In this document: positions 1 through 8,456 of the stretch, one piece after another | Layout: each line of letters opens with the position of its first letter | Position numbering within the stretch: the first letter of the stretch is position 1 | Assembly (NCBI GenBank): GCA_964529035.1 | Contig: CAZGUG010000009.1 | Location: 1 to 49,389, forward strand | Length of the DNA: 49,389 bases | Origin: CAZGUG01 sp964529035 | Lineage (GTDB): Bacteria > Bacillota > Clostridia > Ch29 | Direction: 5' to 3' | The notes under the pieces: model-generated | Database searches by the model: none | What the model was told of the DNA's origin: nothing | What the model saw: only the letters and a program-made list of their open reading frames with translations | Translations under genes and position numbers: made by a program

Positions 1-18
1 CGGCCTTTATGTAAAGAT

Positions 19-948
19 TTATAATTTCCCGCTGCAGCCCAATACATTTCTTATTTTATGGGCAACCATGAGTTTTATGGCTTCCCTTGCAGGGCCGAGG
101 TATTTGCGCGGGTCAAACACAGACGGGTTGTTCGTCAGGTATTCCCTTACCGCGGCGGTAAGAGCAAGCCTGAGGTCGGTGTCTATATTAATCTTGCACA
201 CACCCATCCCGGCAGCTTTTCTAAGCATGTCTTCGGGTACTCCCTTGGCCCCAGGGATATCTCCGCCATATTGGTTGCACAGCTTCACAAACTCGGTCAG
301 CACCGTTGAGGCTCCGTGAAGGACCAGCGGGAATCCCGGCAGCAGACTGTTTATTTTCTGCAGCCGTTCAAAATCCAGCATAGGATCACCCTTGAATTTA
401 TATGCACCATGGCTTGTTCCTATTGCTACGGCCAGCGAATCTATGCCTGTACGTTCAACAAACTCCACTGCCTGGTCCGGGTCGGTGAAGGTGGCTTCCC
501 TTTCACTGACACTGATGTTGTCCTCGATACCTGCCAGTTTTCCAAGCTCCGCTTCCACCACAACGCCTTTGGAGTGGGCATAATCCACCACCTTTTTGGT
601 GACTTTTATGTTTTCTTCAAAGGGATACTTCGAGCCGTCTATCATGACCGAAGTGAACCCGTCATCAACGCATGCCTTGCATATTTCGAAGTCTTCACCA
701 TGGTCCAGGTGCAGTACCACCGGAAGTCCGGTATCTTCAACCGCTGCATCCACCAGCTTTCTGAGATAAACCGGCTTTGCATATTTGCGTGCGCCTGCCG
801 AAACCTGCAGAATAAGTGGCGAGCGCTCCTCCTTTGCGGCATCCACAATTCCCTGGATTATCTCCATGTTGTTGACGTTAAAGGCCCCGACTGCATACTT
901 TTCCTTATAGGCCCTTTGGAACATATCAGCAGAAGTAACAAGCGGCAT
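19..948 (-). CDS. fba: Class II fructose-bisphosphate aldolase
   Basis: Cytosolic glycolytic/gluconeogenic enzyme that reversibly cleaves fructose-1,6-bisphosphate to dihydroxyacetone phosphate and glyceraldehyde-3-phosphate. The 309-residue product has the usual length and class II zinc-aldolase motifs: VGAFNVNNME near the N-terminus, the zinc-site segment VVLHLDHGEDFE, the GTSHGAYKFKG loop, LVLHGAS, and the NIDTDLR phosphate-binding segment. The ATG at 948 is preceded by AAGGAGGTTTAATT, which fixes the start. A -10-like TATAAT lies on the minus strand at 996-991 with a weak -35. It is transcribed away from the chemoreceptor gene, and the other glycolytic genes lie about 38 kb away in this window. 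Confidence 0.96.
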   Translation of the reverse strand: MPLVTSADMFQRAYKEKYAVGAFNVNNMEIIQGIVDAAKEERSPLILQVSAGARKYAKPVYLRKLVDAAVEDTGLPVVLHLDHGEDFEICKACVDDGFTSVMIDGSKYPFEENIKVTKKVVDYAHSKGVVVEAELGKLAGIEDNISVSEREATFTDPDQAVEFVERTGIDSLAVAIGTSHGAYKFKGDPMLDFERLQKINSLLPGFPLVLHGASTVLTEFVKLCNQYGGDIPGAKGVPEDMLRKAAGMGVCKINIDTDLRLALTAAVREYLTNNPSVFDPRKYLGPAREAIKLMVAHKIRNVLGCSGKL

Positions 949-1219
949 AATTAAACCTCCTTAAATAATTGTGTGTCCTCAAACAGTCCTATTATAGTAT
1001 ATTATAAACGTAATAGAAAATACAGGGTGCACCTGTCATATTACCCTTATACGAAAAAAGCCTGCCCTTAAGGTTGTGAGATTAGGATATAATGGAGGAA
1101 AATTAAGTTTTTAGTAGAATTAATACGATATATACTATATCAAACTGTATCAAATCGAAATTTGACTTGCCCAAAGAGCATGTTTAACTTATCCCCAGTA
1201 CTTTGAAAGGAGATAAAAT

Positions 1220-2848
1220 ATGAGAGTGCGGTTGTTTTGTTTTATATTTATAATATTTACGGTGGGCGCTGTGACACCGGTGCTGTTAATCAAAGAAATT
1301 CACTATGCCCGGCCGGATATTGGCGGTATCCTGCTGTTCCTGGCGCTTGCCGGCGGTATGGCCTTTGTGTGTACATACATATTGAACAGGTATCTGGAAA
1401 GCGGAATGGAAAGATGTCGCCTGCTGATAGAGGGTATTAACCAGTCCAGTATGACCCAGGCGATTAAGGGTTCGGAAGACAAATCCATGGAAGGGATAAT
1501 TAAGGCCCTTAACGATTTAAAGAAAGGCATAAGAAAGCTGGTGGGCAAGATGCTCACCGCTTCGGACAAACTGTCCACCTACTCCGAAACCATTGAAAGC
1601 GAATGCGGAAACGTTAGCAGTTCGGTGGAGGAAATATCCATTACAATCAATGAAGTTTCCCAGGGCGCCGAAAGCCAGGCTGAAAGAGCCATCGGGGCAA
1701 GGAACAGTACGGTCCGGATAGTGGAGGATTCAAAGATTATAGCGGAACTTGCGGAAAACACCTTTGCTGTAACCAAGGATATGAAAGACAGGGTAAACCA
1801 ATCGGAGGAAAAGCTGCAGGGGCTGCTTGAAAAACTGGAAAAATCCAACAGTGACAACAAGGAACTGGCGGTGGAGATAGGAAAGCTGCAGCAGGATGCG
1901 GCCGAGATAAAAAATATAATAGGCATAGTAAGAGGAATCAGCGAACAGACAAACCTGCTGGCCCTTAATGCTGCAATAGAGGCGGCAAGAGCCGGAGAAA
2001 GCGGAAAGGGCTTTGCTGTGGTTGCGGAAGAAGTGAGAAAACTGGCCGAGGAGTCCGACAGGTCTGCATCCCGCATCCGCGATATAATAGAGAGCATTTC
2101 ACAGAAAATAAATAATATAACCCAGTGTATTGAAGGACAGGTTGCGGATATGGATATGAGCATGCAGTATGCCGGCGAGTTCCGTGAGCTGTTTGACAGC
2201 GTGGACAGTACTTCCGGTGAAACGCTTAAATCTGCCGAAGAGATTGTCAAACTGTCCAGCCAGGGAATAACAAACGCAAGTAAGGTAGACGAACTGATGG
2301 AGGATATATCGGCGGTTACTCAGCAGACCGCAGCCGGTATAGAGGAGATAAACGCGGCAACCCAGGAAGAAGTGGAACAGGTAAGGGGTATTTACCATTC
2401 GGTTGGCAGCCTGGCTGAGATGGCCAGGGAACTGAACGGTGTTATGAAATCGGTGGAAGGCGGCTATACACTGGATAGACAGGATGAAGAAAGGGTAAGC
2501 CGGGGGCAGCAAATACTTGAAAAAACCCTCGGTGAGCTCGGAGACTTTAATCCGGAGGAAAGCCGTAGGGCAGGGGCTGTGGCGGCGGATCTAGGCAGCA
2601 GGTATAAGGACATATTTGAAGCGGTTGTTGTATTGGACAGCTCGGGTAATGTTACAGGGTCCAGCATAGCAATCGATACCACCAATTTCTCCCACAGGCA
2701 GTACTTTAAAGAAGCAATCCAGGGCAGAGTAAGCGTTACCGCACCGTATATATCTGTCATTACCGACGAATACTGTATAACGGTTGCAGTGCCCGTAAAA
2801 GTTGGAGATAAGATTGCAGGCGTGATATTCGGAGACGTAAGGTTGTAG
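1220..2848 (+). CDS. Methyl-accepting chemotaxis protein with C-terminal Cache-like domain
   Basis: Membrane-bound chemoreceptor-type signal transducer, 542 aa. Two hydrophobic segments (about residues 5-23 and 34-54) are separated by only about 10 residues, so there is essentially no extracellular sensor. Residues about 60-430 form a long coiled coil with the conserved CheA/CheW-binding tip around 239-280 (SEQTNLLALNAAIEAARAGE). After the signalling coil, about 450-542 looks like a Cache/PAS-type sensor half: SHRQYFKEAIQG, then VPVKVGDKIAGVIFGDV at the very end. Start: ATG at 1220 after GAAAGGAG. Signal input would have to be cytoplasmic. The family assignment is sure; the Cache call rests on motif pattern only. 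Confidence 0.9.
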   Translation: MRVRLFCFIFIIFTVGAVTPVLLIKEIHYARPDIGGILLFLALAGGMAFVCTYILNRYLESGMERCRLLIEGINQSSMTQAIKGSEDKSMEGIIKALNDLKKGIRKLVGKMLTASDKLSTYSETIESECGNVSSSVEEISITINEVSQGAESQAERAIGARNSTVRIVEDSKIIAELAENTFAVTKDMKDRVNQSEEKLQGLLEKLEKSNSDNKELAVEIGKLQQDAAEIKNIIGIVRGISEQTNLLALNAAIEAARAGESGKGFAVVAEEVRKLAEESDRSASRIRDIIESISQKINNITQCIEGQVADMDMSMQYAGEFRELFDSVDSTSGETLKSAEEIVKLSSQGITNASKVDELMEDISAVTQQTAAGIEEINAATQEEVEQVRGIYHSVGSLAEMARELNGVMKSVEGGYTLDRQDEERVSRGQQILEKTLGELGDFNPEESRRAGAVAADLGSRYKDIFEAVVVLDSSGNVTGSSIAIDTTNFSHRQYFKEAIQGRVSVTAPYISVITDEYCITVAVPVKVGDKIAGVIFGDVRL

Positions 2849-2855
2849 GAAGACA

Positions 2856-3236
2856 TTAGAATATGTTTTCCAGTGTCAGCCTTTCCTTTTCGGGAATATG
2901 TTTTATCATAAGCTCCAGAAGCGACATCTCCCCAAGGGCAAGGCCCTTTTCCCGTGTTGAAATATACTGCTCAATTCTTGCCAGGGCCATGTCAATACTG
3001 TCTATTTCGGTATGGTTTATGAGTATTGTCCATAACGATTTGACATCGTTCCAAAAGGACTTGAATTTCATAAGGCCGCTGAGGGCCCTGTCCCAGTTTT
3101 CATTTTCAATGTCTGTTTTAATAACGCCAGACTTCGATATAAGAATGTCAGCCGTTTTGGTGACTTCCGTTATGGTATAGTAGCCTGCTCCCAGTATGAT
3201 GCATAGTGTTATTACAATTATCAACACGGATTTCAA
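2856..3236 (-). CDS. DUF4363 family protein
   Basis: Protein of 126 aa with one N-terminal hydrophobic segment (about residues 4-22, IIVITLCIILGAGYY) followed by a soluble helical domain. The layout (anchor, charged helices, WNDVKSLW and a C-terminal IPEKERLTLENIF) resembles the DUF4363 family, whose function is unknown. The start is a TTG at 3236, preceded by GGGTGA at about 5 nt, and it lies 5 nt after the DUF421 stop, so translation is probably coupled. Its stop lies 7 nt from the stop of the convergent chemoreceptor gene, with no terminator visible between them. Confidence 0.7.
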   Translation of the reverse strand: MKSVLIIVITLCIILGAGYYTITEVTKTADILISKSGVIKTDIENENWDRALSGLMKFKSFWNDVKSLWTILINHTEIDSIDMALARIEQYISTREKGLALGEMSLLELMIKHIPEKERLTLENIF

Positions 3237-3241
3237 TCAAA

Positions 3242-3919
3242 TCACCCTTTTTGTTTTCCCTGAATGAACAGCTGGCCGCTGTCATCTATACAGGCAAACA
3301 GTACCTGCGATGTATCCTGGAAGCCAGCGCGTTTCAACTGCTCAATAAGCCATTCCTCGGTAAGGCCCAGTTTTTTCAAGTCATTTTTGAGAATATGACC
3401 GTCCAGAACAACGCTGAGGGGCAGCCCTTCATACCTGGATGTAATATTCAGGTCTTCTGCAACAACCGGCCTTTTGGCCGGTTTTGGTATGACGCTCAGC
3501 TGTCCGTCGGTTTCAAGTATGGCGAAATCCACGTCTGCGATATTTGGATAGCCCTTGAGGCGCAATTGTTCTATCAGGTCGTTTATATTATACCTTAAAC
3601 GCCTCATTTCTTTTTCCATTATTTTTCCCTTCTCTATCAGTATGCTGGGGGTACCGCAGATAATGCCCCGGGCCCTGTTGCTTTTAAGCGTTATATAGGC
3701 AAGGGTTACCTGGGATATCATAAGTGTCAGTATGGCAACAAGTCCATTTGCCAGGGGTATGTCGGTATCGCTCATGGGTATGCCTGCCAATTCGGCTATA
3801 AGCACCGCTATCACAAACTCAAAGGGCTGCAGCTGACCTATTTGTCTTTTTCCCATTATACGGATTGTAATGGCCAGAACAGTATAGAGAAGGAGGCTTC
3901 TTACAAAGACTATAAGCAA
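3242..3919 (-). CDS. DUF421 (YetF/YrbG-type) membrane protein
   Basis: Inner-membrane protein of 225 aa. The N-terminal third holds about three transmembrane helices (5-22, 34-47 and 58-76) with the family hallmark MGKRQIGQLQPFEFVIAVLI. The C-terminal half is the soluble DUF421 domain, including NINDLIEQLRLKGYPNIADV and VVLDGHILKNDLKKLGLTEE. The biochemical role of the family is unknown; relatives in spore-formers affect spore or membrane properties. TTG start at 3919 preceded by GGGGTGAG. The gene is followed at once by DUF4363 and overlaps the end of a small upstream membrane-protein ORF, giving a three-gene unit. Confidence 0.88.
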   Translation of the reverse strand: MLIVFVRSLLLYTVLAITIRIMGKRQIGQLQPFEFVIAVLIAELAGIPMSDTDIPLANGLVAILTLMISQVTLAYITLKSNRARGIICGTPSILIEKGKIMEKEMRRLRYNINDLIEQLRLKGYPNIADVDFAILETDGQLSVIPKPAKRPVVAEDLNITSRYEGLPLSVVLDGHILKNDLKKLGLTEEWLIEQLKRAGFQDTSQVLFACIDDSGQLFIQGKQKG

Positions 3920-4089
3920 TTTTTCTCACCCCGGTTTTGGTTAACAGTATAATTTTGTGTAATTTGGGTTTTTTTATTCTGTCCGCTCTTTTTGCCTTTA
4001 AGTAGTCGGTGTGCGGTTCTGACCGAGTGAATATATTGTAGAAATCCGAGTAGAAATAATGCTAGAATAACAATAAGAAAATGTACCAC
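3910..4089 (-). CDS. Possible small single-pass membrane protein (59 aa)
   Basis: Reading from GTG at 4089 gives a 59-residue product with one hydrophobic helix (VHFLIVILALFLLGFLQYI) followed by a basic, polar tail rich in Lys, Gln and Asn. GGGAG lies 9 nt upstream of the GTG, and the ORF overlaps the start of the DUF421 gene by 10 nt, which suggests translational coupling. A longer frame opens at 4161 but has no obvious ribosome binding site. I recognise no family. The site, topology and overlap support it; the lack of homology is a real weakness. Confidence 0.38.
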   Translation of the reverse strand: MVHFLIVILALFLLGFLQYIHSVRTAHRLLKGKKSGQNKKTQITQNYTVNQNRGEKNCL

Positions 4090-4203
4090 AGGGCATCGCT
4101 CCCAAGTAAGTGTTAATATAAAATATTTGGCGGCAGGACACAGTATGATTGGTTTGGGCAATTAAAACTTATTATTTAACTTCAGAGAAGAGGTGACTTT
4201 GTA

Positions 4204-5175
4204 TTGAAGGAGATAAATGTAGGCAAAAATGACAGCGGGCAGAGGGTGGACAGGTTTTTAAAGAAGTTTATGCCGCAAGCCGCGGCGGGGTTTATATACA
4301 AGAGTATAAGAACCAAAAGAATAAAGCTGAACGGTCAAAGGACCCAGCCTTCCGCAATACTGGCAGAAGGGGATAAGCTGCAGCTTTACTTAAGCGAACC
4401 GGACCTGGACAGGGGAAGCTCGAAAAAGGTCATTCGAAAAACCGGAATGGAATTTTCAACCGTGTATCAGGATGAAAACATAATGGTTGTGAATAAACCT
4501 CCGGGCCTTTTGTCCCACCCGGACGGCGGACAAACCGAAACGCTGGCGGAACAAGTATTGTACTATCTATACAGAAATGGACAGTATGACCCCCGCCGGG
4601 AAAACACCTTTGTGCCCGCCATATGTAACAGGCTGGACAGGAACACCGGCGGCCTGGTGGTTGCTGCCAAAAATTTTGCCGCACTACAGGACATGAACCT
4701 TATGATAAGGAAGGGATGGGTCGAGAGGTACTACAAACTGATTGTGGCCGGGCATGTGGAAAACAGCTCGGAGGCTTTGGCATATCTGGTTAAGGACAAA
4801 AAAACCAACAGGGTAAGGGTTACATCCGAAAAGGCGGAGGGAAGCAACAGGATACATACATATTACAGGCCTATAGAATACAGCCAAAGGGGGTTTACCC
4901 TTCTGGAGGTTAGGCTTGGTACCGGCAAGACGCACCAGATAAGGGCTCATCTTGCCTACCTGGGGCATCCGGTGGCAGGGGACGCAAAGTATGGGGACAA
5001 AGCGGTAAACAGGCTGCTTGGGAAGGATTTCGGCCTCGCGCACCAGTTTCTATATGCACATCGCATTGTATTCCAAAAGACTACACCCCTGTTCTCATAT
5101 CTTGATAAAATACAGGTTGTGGTCCCGCTGTCTCAGAAATTAAGGTGTATAAAAGAAGAACTGTTCGGAAAATAA
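4204..5175 (+). CDS. RluA-family pseudouridine synthase
   Basis: Converts specific uridines in rRNA or tRNA to pseudouridine. The 323-aa product carries an N-terminal S4-type RNA-binding segment (GQRVDRFLKKFMP ... IRTKRIKLNG, residues about 12-45), then the catalytic RluA domain with VVNKPPGLLSHPDG and the active-site motif NRLDRNTGGL, where the Asp is catalytic, plus GTGKTHQIRAHLAYLGHPVAGDAKYGD near the C-terminus (shown in part: GKTHQIRAHLAYLGHPV). The start is TTG at 4204, about 6 nt after AGAGGTGA. The substrate uridine cannot be told from sequence; it resembles the RluC/RluD/YlyB group. Monocistronic. Confidence 0.92.
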   Translation: MKEINVGKNDSGQRVDRFLKKFMPQAAAGFIYKSIRTKRIKLNGQRTQPSAILAEGDKLQLYLSEPDLDRGSSKKVIRKTGMEFSTVYQDENIMVVNKPPGLLSHPDGGQTETLAEQVLYYLYRNGQYDPRRENTFVPAICNRLDRNTGGLVVAAKNFAALQDMNLMIRKGWVERYYKLIVAGHVENSSEALAYLVKDKKTNRVRVTSEKAEGSNRIHTYYRPIEYSQRGFTLLEVRLGTGKTHQIRAHLAYLGHPVAGDAKYGDKAVNRLLGKDFGLAHQFLYAHRIVFQKTTPLFSYLDKIQVVVPLSQKLRCIKEELFGK

Positions 5176-5176
5176 A

Positions 5177-5206
5177 GGACGGCTGCCGGATTAACAAGCA
5201 GCCGCC
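5177..5206. terminator. Hairpin between convergent genes
   Basis: GGCTGC (5181-5186) pairs with GCAGCC (5198-5203), extended by flanking pairs, in the 51-nt gap between the rRNA-modification gene and the convergent peptidase gene. On the minus strand it is followed by TTTATTTT, so it works best as the terminator of the peptidase gene and may be bidirectional. Confidence 0.5.
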
Positions 5207-5226
5207 ATTGAATAGCAAGTATGCAT

Positions 5227-7494
5227 TTAAGCGGCCTGGTCAATAGCTTTTCCAAGACGGATGCTGGTCATATATGACTGGTCACCTTCTATGCCCGAAA
5301 ACTCGATGAGTATGTTATAGGTTCCTTCTCCAAGACCCAAGTGGTTGGTGTTGATGTTGACTATATATTCTCCGGGATTGTCGCCGGGGCGAATATTTCT
5401 TGCACCTTCGCCTTCCACATAGGTTATTACTTCCATATCCCCGTCAAATACCGTGACCCTTACGTCCTCCATGGGTACCACTTCACCGTCACTGTTAAAG
5501 GTGGCGAACTTAAAGGGTATGGTCTGGTTAGGATTGAAGTATTCAAGGGATGTAAAGGGAGGCAGCAGTTTTACTGCCGGCTGCAGTTCAAAGTTCAGTT
5601 CATGGGCCTCCTGGTAACCTTCAATCTCCAGTTCAACTTCCTGCGGGTACCTGCCCGGCGAGCTTACCTTGATAAGGTACGGAGACGAGTCAATTTCAGG
5701 TTTTTTACTGGGCAAAAAGTTCCAGGTATAGGAACCGAGAGCATCTATAAAATTAGTATGGGTTTCATCCACATAGTATTTTCCATCATAGGCTCTTGCC
5801 AGAGGTATGCGGATGGTGTTGGAAAACTCAAGCCTTGTCTCCACCGGTTCTCCGGTGAGTTTGTCAACCACACTGCCCGATACCACACTGGAATATTCAG
5901 CAGTTTTCTCTATACCATAAAGGAACGCCGGCAGCTGTAGTTCCCACTGTTGGGCGTAAGTGTTGGTTACTGCAGTTTCTGCCTGGAGCGTACCCTGAAC
6001 CTCTTTTTCCTGCTGCAGTGCGTCCAGTATCTGCCGGCCTGCAGCTCTTGTTATGCCCATTACCGGTATGGGTACGCCGGGACTGCTCAGCGACCCGTTT
6101 ATAGAGCCGCTGGTATTATTGTAAATGACTGCGGCTACGGCTCCGGCATCAACTGCGTTAAGTGCCTTTTCGCGGAAAGTTATCTCTCCCCGCTCAATAA
6201 GGGCAATATTGCCGGCAACTTCTGCGGGGAAGTCTTCGGCGCTGATACCCATGCCACAGTCAACCAGGCTGCCGCTTTCGCCAGACGGAGCTATAGAGTA
6301 GGTAAGCATGCTGCCCGAGATGCTGCCGAAGAGGTCGGTGACCAGGTATGGTGTCGTGGTTACGGTTCCCATGTAAGGCGGTATAAATGAGGTGCCGTAT
6401 TCAAAGGTAAAGGCCATTCCTCTTAAACCGCCGTAATACCAGTCACAGGTGTCTCCCGAGGTTGCGTACAATGTTGTGCAGGCCTGACCCCAGGTATGAC
6501 CGTTCATAGCTGCCATGGCCTGGGCTATCTGTCCAAGTTCAGGGTCGGGAATTGTATCTCTTTTATATCCCCATGCATAGAGGAGCCATCGCCCATGGGT
6601 ATGGCCGCTTATTACGGTTACCGCCTGACGTTTCAGCAGAAAATCCCTTACAGCTGCCATCTCAGGTTCGCTGAAGGGTCCCGTGCCGTGGTAAGTGTCC
6701 GAACTGCGGCTGCTGGACGAGCCGGTCCCGCCCCAGTTGTATGAATAGTTTCGGTTGAGGTCAACCCCATAGTAGCCACCGCCGTTATCGCTTCTGTTTT
6801 TTCGCCACATCTGGTATACGTTTTGGGAGTGCCAGAAACCGTCGGGGTTTACGTTGGGCAATACCCATACGCGGATAGTGTCTACAATGTTTGTAACACG
6901 GGCGTTGGCGCCGTAATTATCCAGCAGGTACCATGCCAGGTCCGTTGCCAACTCGCCGGTAGGCCACTCCCGGGCATGGTGCATTGCCATATGGACATGT
7001 TCGGGACGGCCGTCTTCAACGCCCAGTGCCGTGCTTATTTCAACAGCCAATATGGGTCGGTTTTCGTGGGAATATCCGAGTACATGTACCTTGGCAAGTT
7101 CCGGGTACAGTTCCTCCATTTCATAAACTTCAGACACGTATTCGTCCCAGGTGCGGTAAGACGTTCTGCCGTCAGTCTGGGAGAAACCAAAGATTTCTAC
7201 AGGCGAAATCTCGTCCTCCGGCCGGTAGGTAAGGTCCTCTGTTATTATGTCGTACGGAAGGTCCTCCTCTTCCAGGTACTGTCGTGTCCACTCATGCAGT
7301 ACTACAAACACTTCGTTGTTTACGGGGTCTATATCCACTATGTCAAGTCCTTCTTCTATGAGGGCGTCAATCTTCGCACTGTCCTCAAGATAAACCACCA
7401 CCAGCGGAACCGGTACCTGTGCGGCGGCAGCCGCAGGAAGTACTGATGTAAAAATCAATGCTGTCATCAGAAGTAATACTAGCCATTTTTTCAT
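5227..7494 (-). CDS. Secreted M14 zinc carboxypeptidase with PA domain
   Basis: Extracellular metallopeptidase, 755 aa from ATG 7494 (AAGGAG 9 nt upstream; an upstream in-frame ATG at 7611 has no such site and would bury the signal peptide). Residues 1-25 form a signal peptide (KKWLVLLLMTALIFTSVLP, then AAAAA). A propeptide-like region follows, then the M14 domain: zinc ligands in HHAREWPTGE (H173, E176), NVNPDGF, DLNRNYSYNWGG, the third His in ISGHTHGRW, and the catalytic Glu in TFEYGTSF. A protease-associated (PA) domain (about 440-550, NIALIERGEITFREKALNA) and beta-sandwich C-terminal regions follow. Likely supplies amino acids from external peptides. No cell-wall anchor motif is seen. Confidence 0.93.
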   Translation of the reverse strand: MKKWLVLLLMTALIFTSVLPAAAAAQVPVPLVVVYLEDSAKIDALIEEGLDIVDIDPVNNEVFVVLHEWTRQYLEEEDLPYDIITEDLTYRPEDEISPVEIFGFSQTDGRTSYRTWDEYVSEVYEMEELYPELAKVHVLGYSHENRPILAVEISTALGVEDGRPEHVHMAMHHAREWPTGELATDLAWYLLDNYGANARVTNIVDTIRVWVLPNVNPDGFWHSQNVYQMWRKNRSDNGGGYYGVDLNRNYSYNWGGTGSSSSRSSDTYHGTGPFSEPEMAAVRDFLLKRQAVTVISGHTHGRWLLYAWGYKRDTIPDPELGQIAQAMAAMNGHTWGQACTTLYATSGDTCDWYYGGLRGMAFTFEYGTSFIPPYMGTVTTTPYLVTDLFGSISGSMLTYSIAPSGESGSLVDCGMGISAEDFPAEVAGNIALIERGEITFREKALNAVDAGAVAAVIYNNTSGSINGSLSSPGVPIPVMGITRAAGRQILDALQQEKEVQGTLQAETAVTNTYAQQWELQLPAFLYGIEKTAEYSSVVSGSVVDKLTGEPVETRLEFSNTIRIPLARAYDGKYYVDETHTNFIDALGSYTWNFLPSKKPEIDSSPYLIKVSSPGRYPQEVELEIEGYQEAHELNFELQPAVKLLPPFTSLEYFNPNQTIPFKFATFNSDGEVVPMEDVRVTVFDGDMEVITYVEGEGARNIRPGDNPGEYIVNINTNHLGLGEGTYNILIEFSGIEGDQSYMTSIRLGKAIDQAA

Positions 7495-7580
7495 TTTTCC
7501 CCACTCCTTATAATTTTTACTTGATTGGTGCTGTTTATTAAATTCTAACGGATTATCCCGTCTTGTAATATGCAACCATG

Positions 7581-7597
7581 TCCTACTTTTAGTAGGA
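7581..7597. promoter_or_regulatory. 17-bp palindrome upstream of the first M14 gene
   Basis: TCCTACT-TTT-AGTAGGA is a perfect inverted repeat with 7-bp arms, 84 nt upstream of the peptidase start. On the plus strand it is followed by TTTTTATC, so it could read as a small terminator. On the peptidase strand it has the form of an operator. No regulator is proven. Confidence 0.3.
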
Positions 7598-7687
7598 TTT
7601 TTATCGGACAATCAAAGGAAAAAAGAAGGATTATTCAAAAGGAGTACGAATCTATATAGAGGAATAAATTTATATTAATGGTATAAA

Positions 7688-7787
7688 NNNNNNNNNNNNN
7701 NNNNNNNNNNNNNNNNNNNNNNNNNNNNNNNNNNNNNNNNNNNNNNNNNNNNNNNNNNNNNNNNNNNNNNNNNNNNNNNNNNNNNNN
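7688..7787. other. Assembly gap (100 N)
   Basis: Exactly 100 undetermined bases, the convention for a scaffold join of unknown length. The true distance and content between the peptidase promoter region and the regulator gene are unknown. The left flank (7495-7687) holds the palindrome at 7581, an AAAAGGAGTACG stretch near 7637-7648 and otherwise AT-rich DNA without a supported gene. Confidence 0.98.
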
Positions 7788-7789
7788 AT

Positions 7790-8392
7790 AGAAAGTACTT
7801 GAATGTAAATAGATTTTTGTCCGAAAATACCAACCATATTGTCAGGGTAATACCACAGACGGAACCGGACAGAATAAGTGACGCCATTGCAGACATACAG
7901 CCCGATATAGCAATATGTGCAAATGAAAACAAAGCTTTGACCTTGGAAATAGTGAAAACTATAAAGAGCGTTTGTTTAAAGACGGTTGTAATATTGTTGG
8001 ATGAAAGCGATGACAATGATTTCTTTTTTGAAGCGCTTGACAGTGATGTCGACAGTTATTTTCAGCCGATAAATATGTACCAACTTCCTTCTATTTTAGA
8101 GGCTGTTTGTCTGAACGACATAATGGTGATTCCCAAAACCTTTAAAAAGCTGATTACAAGGAAAAACAACGCATACTTGAAAACAGACATACCTTTGGAC
8201 GTAGGGCTTACCCCCAGGGAAAAAGAGGTATACTGCCTGCTGCTCGACAAATGTACCAATAAAGAGATTGCAGCAGCGTTGTTTATATCCGAAACCACCG
8301 TTAAGACGCATGTAAGCAATATCTTTAAAAAACTGGGGATTAAGACCAGGAATATGTTCTTCTCCAGGTTTAAGAAAAACGAAGACAGTTAA
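7790..8392 (+). CDS. LuxR/NarL-type response regulator, 5' end lost in gap
   Basis: DNA-binding transcription regulator; the frame is open from the gap, so the first part of the protein is missing. The C-terminal 65 residues are a clear LuxR-type helix-turn-helix: LTPREKEVYCLLLDKCTNKE, ISETTVKTHVSNIFKKLGIK. The upstream part resembles a receiver domain, but at the position where a receiver has a phospho-acceptor Asp (pattern PDxxxxD) this protein has QPDIAICANEN, i.e. Ala. A non-phosphorylated pseudo-receiver is therefore likely. It sits between two M14 peptidase genes, divergent from one across the gap and convergent with the other, so local control of peptidase expression is a reasonable guess, not shown. 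Confidence 0.85.
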   Translation, partial: RKYLNVNRFLSENTNHIVRVIPQTEPDRISDAIADIQPDIAICANENKALTLEIVKTIKSVCLKTVVILLDESDDNDFFFEALDSDVDSYFQPINMYQLPSILEAVCLNDIMVIPKTFKKLITRKNNAYLKTDIPLDVGLTPREKEVYCLLLDKCTNKEIAAALFISETTVKTHVSNIFKKLGIKTRNMFFSRFKKNEDS

Positions 8393-8415
8393 ACAAATAT
8401 TTATACGTTAATTGA

Positions 8416-8449
8416 AAAGCATGGGGACGGTACGCCGTCCCCATGCTTT
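8416..8449. terminator. Bidirectional terminator
   Basis: A perfect 15-bp stem (AAAGCATGGGGACGG pairing with CCGTCCCCATGCTTT) with a TACG loop lies between the convergent regulator and second M14 gene. T-rich sequence follows on both strands. The GGGGACGG/CCGTCCCC core resembles other GGGGAC palindromes in this window (29678 and 43240). Confidence 0.8.
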
Positions 8450-8456
8450 AAGTTTG

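Noticed and set aside
1189..1199. DnaA box / origin element (TTATCCCCA)
   Set aside because: A single imperfect copy with no dnaA or dnaN gene and no clustering.
1579..2250. Long minus-strand reading frame, rich in Ser and Ile, inside the chemoreceptor gene
   Set aside because: It is an antisense shadow of the coiled-coil coding sequence, with no ribosome site and biased composition.
7675..8016. Minus-strand reading frame running through the N gap
   Set aside because: It is built on undetermined bases and lies opposite the LuxR-type gene; it has no ribosome site or recognisable domain.
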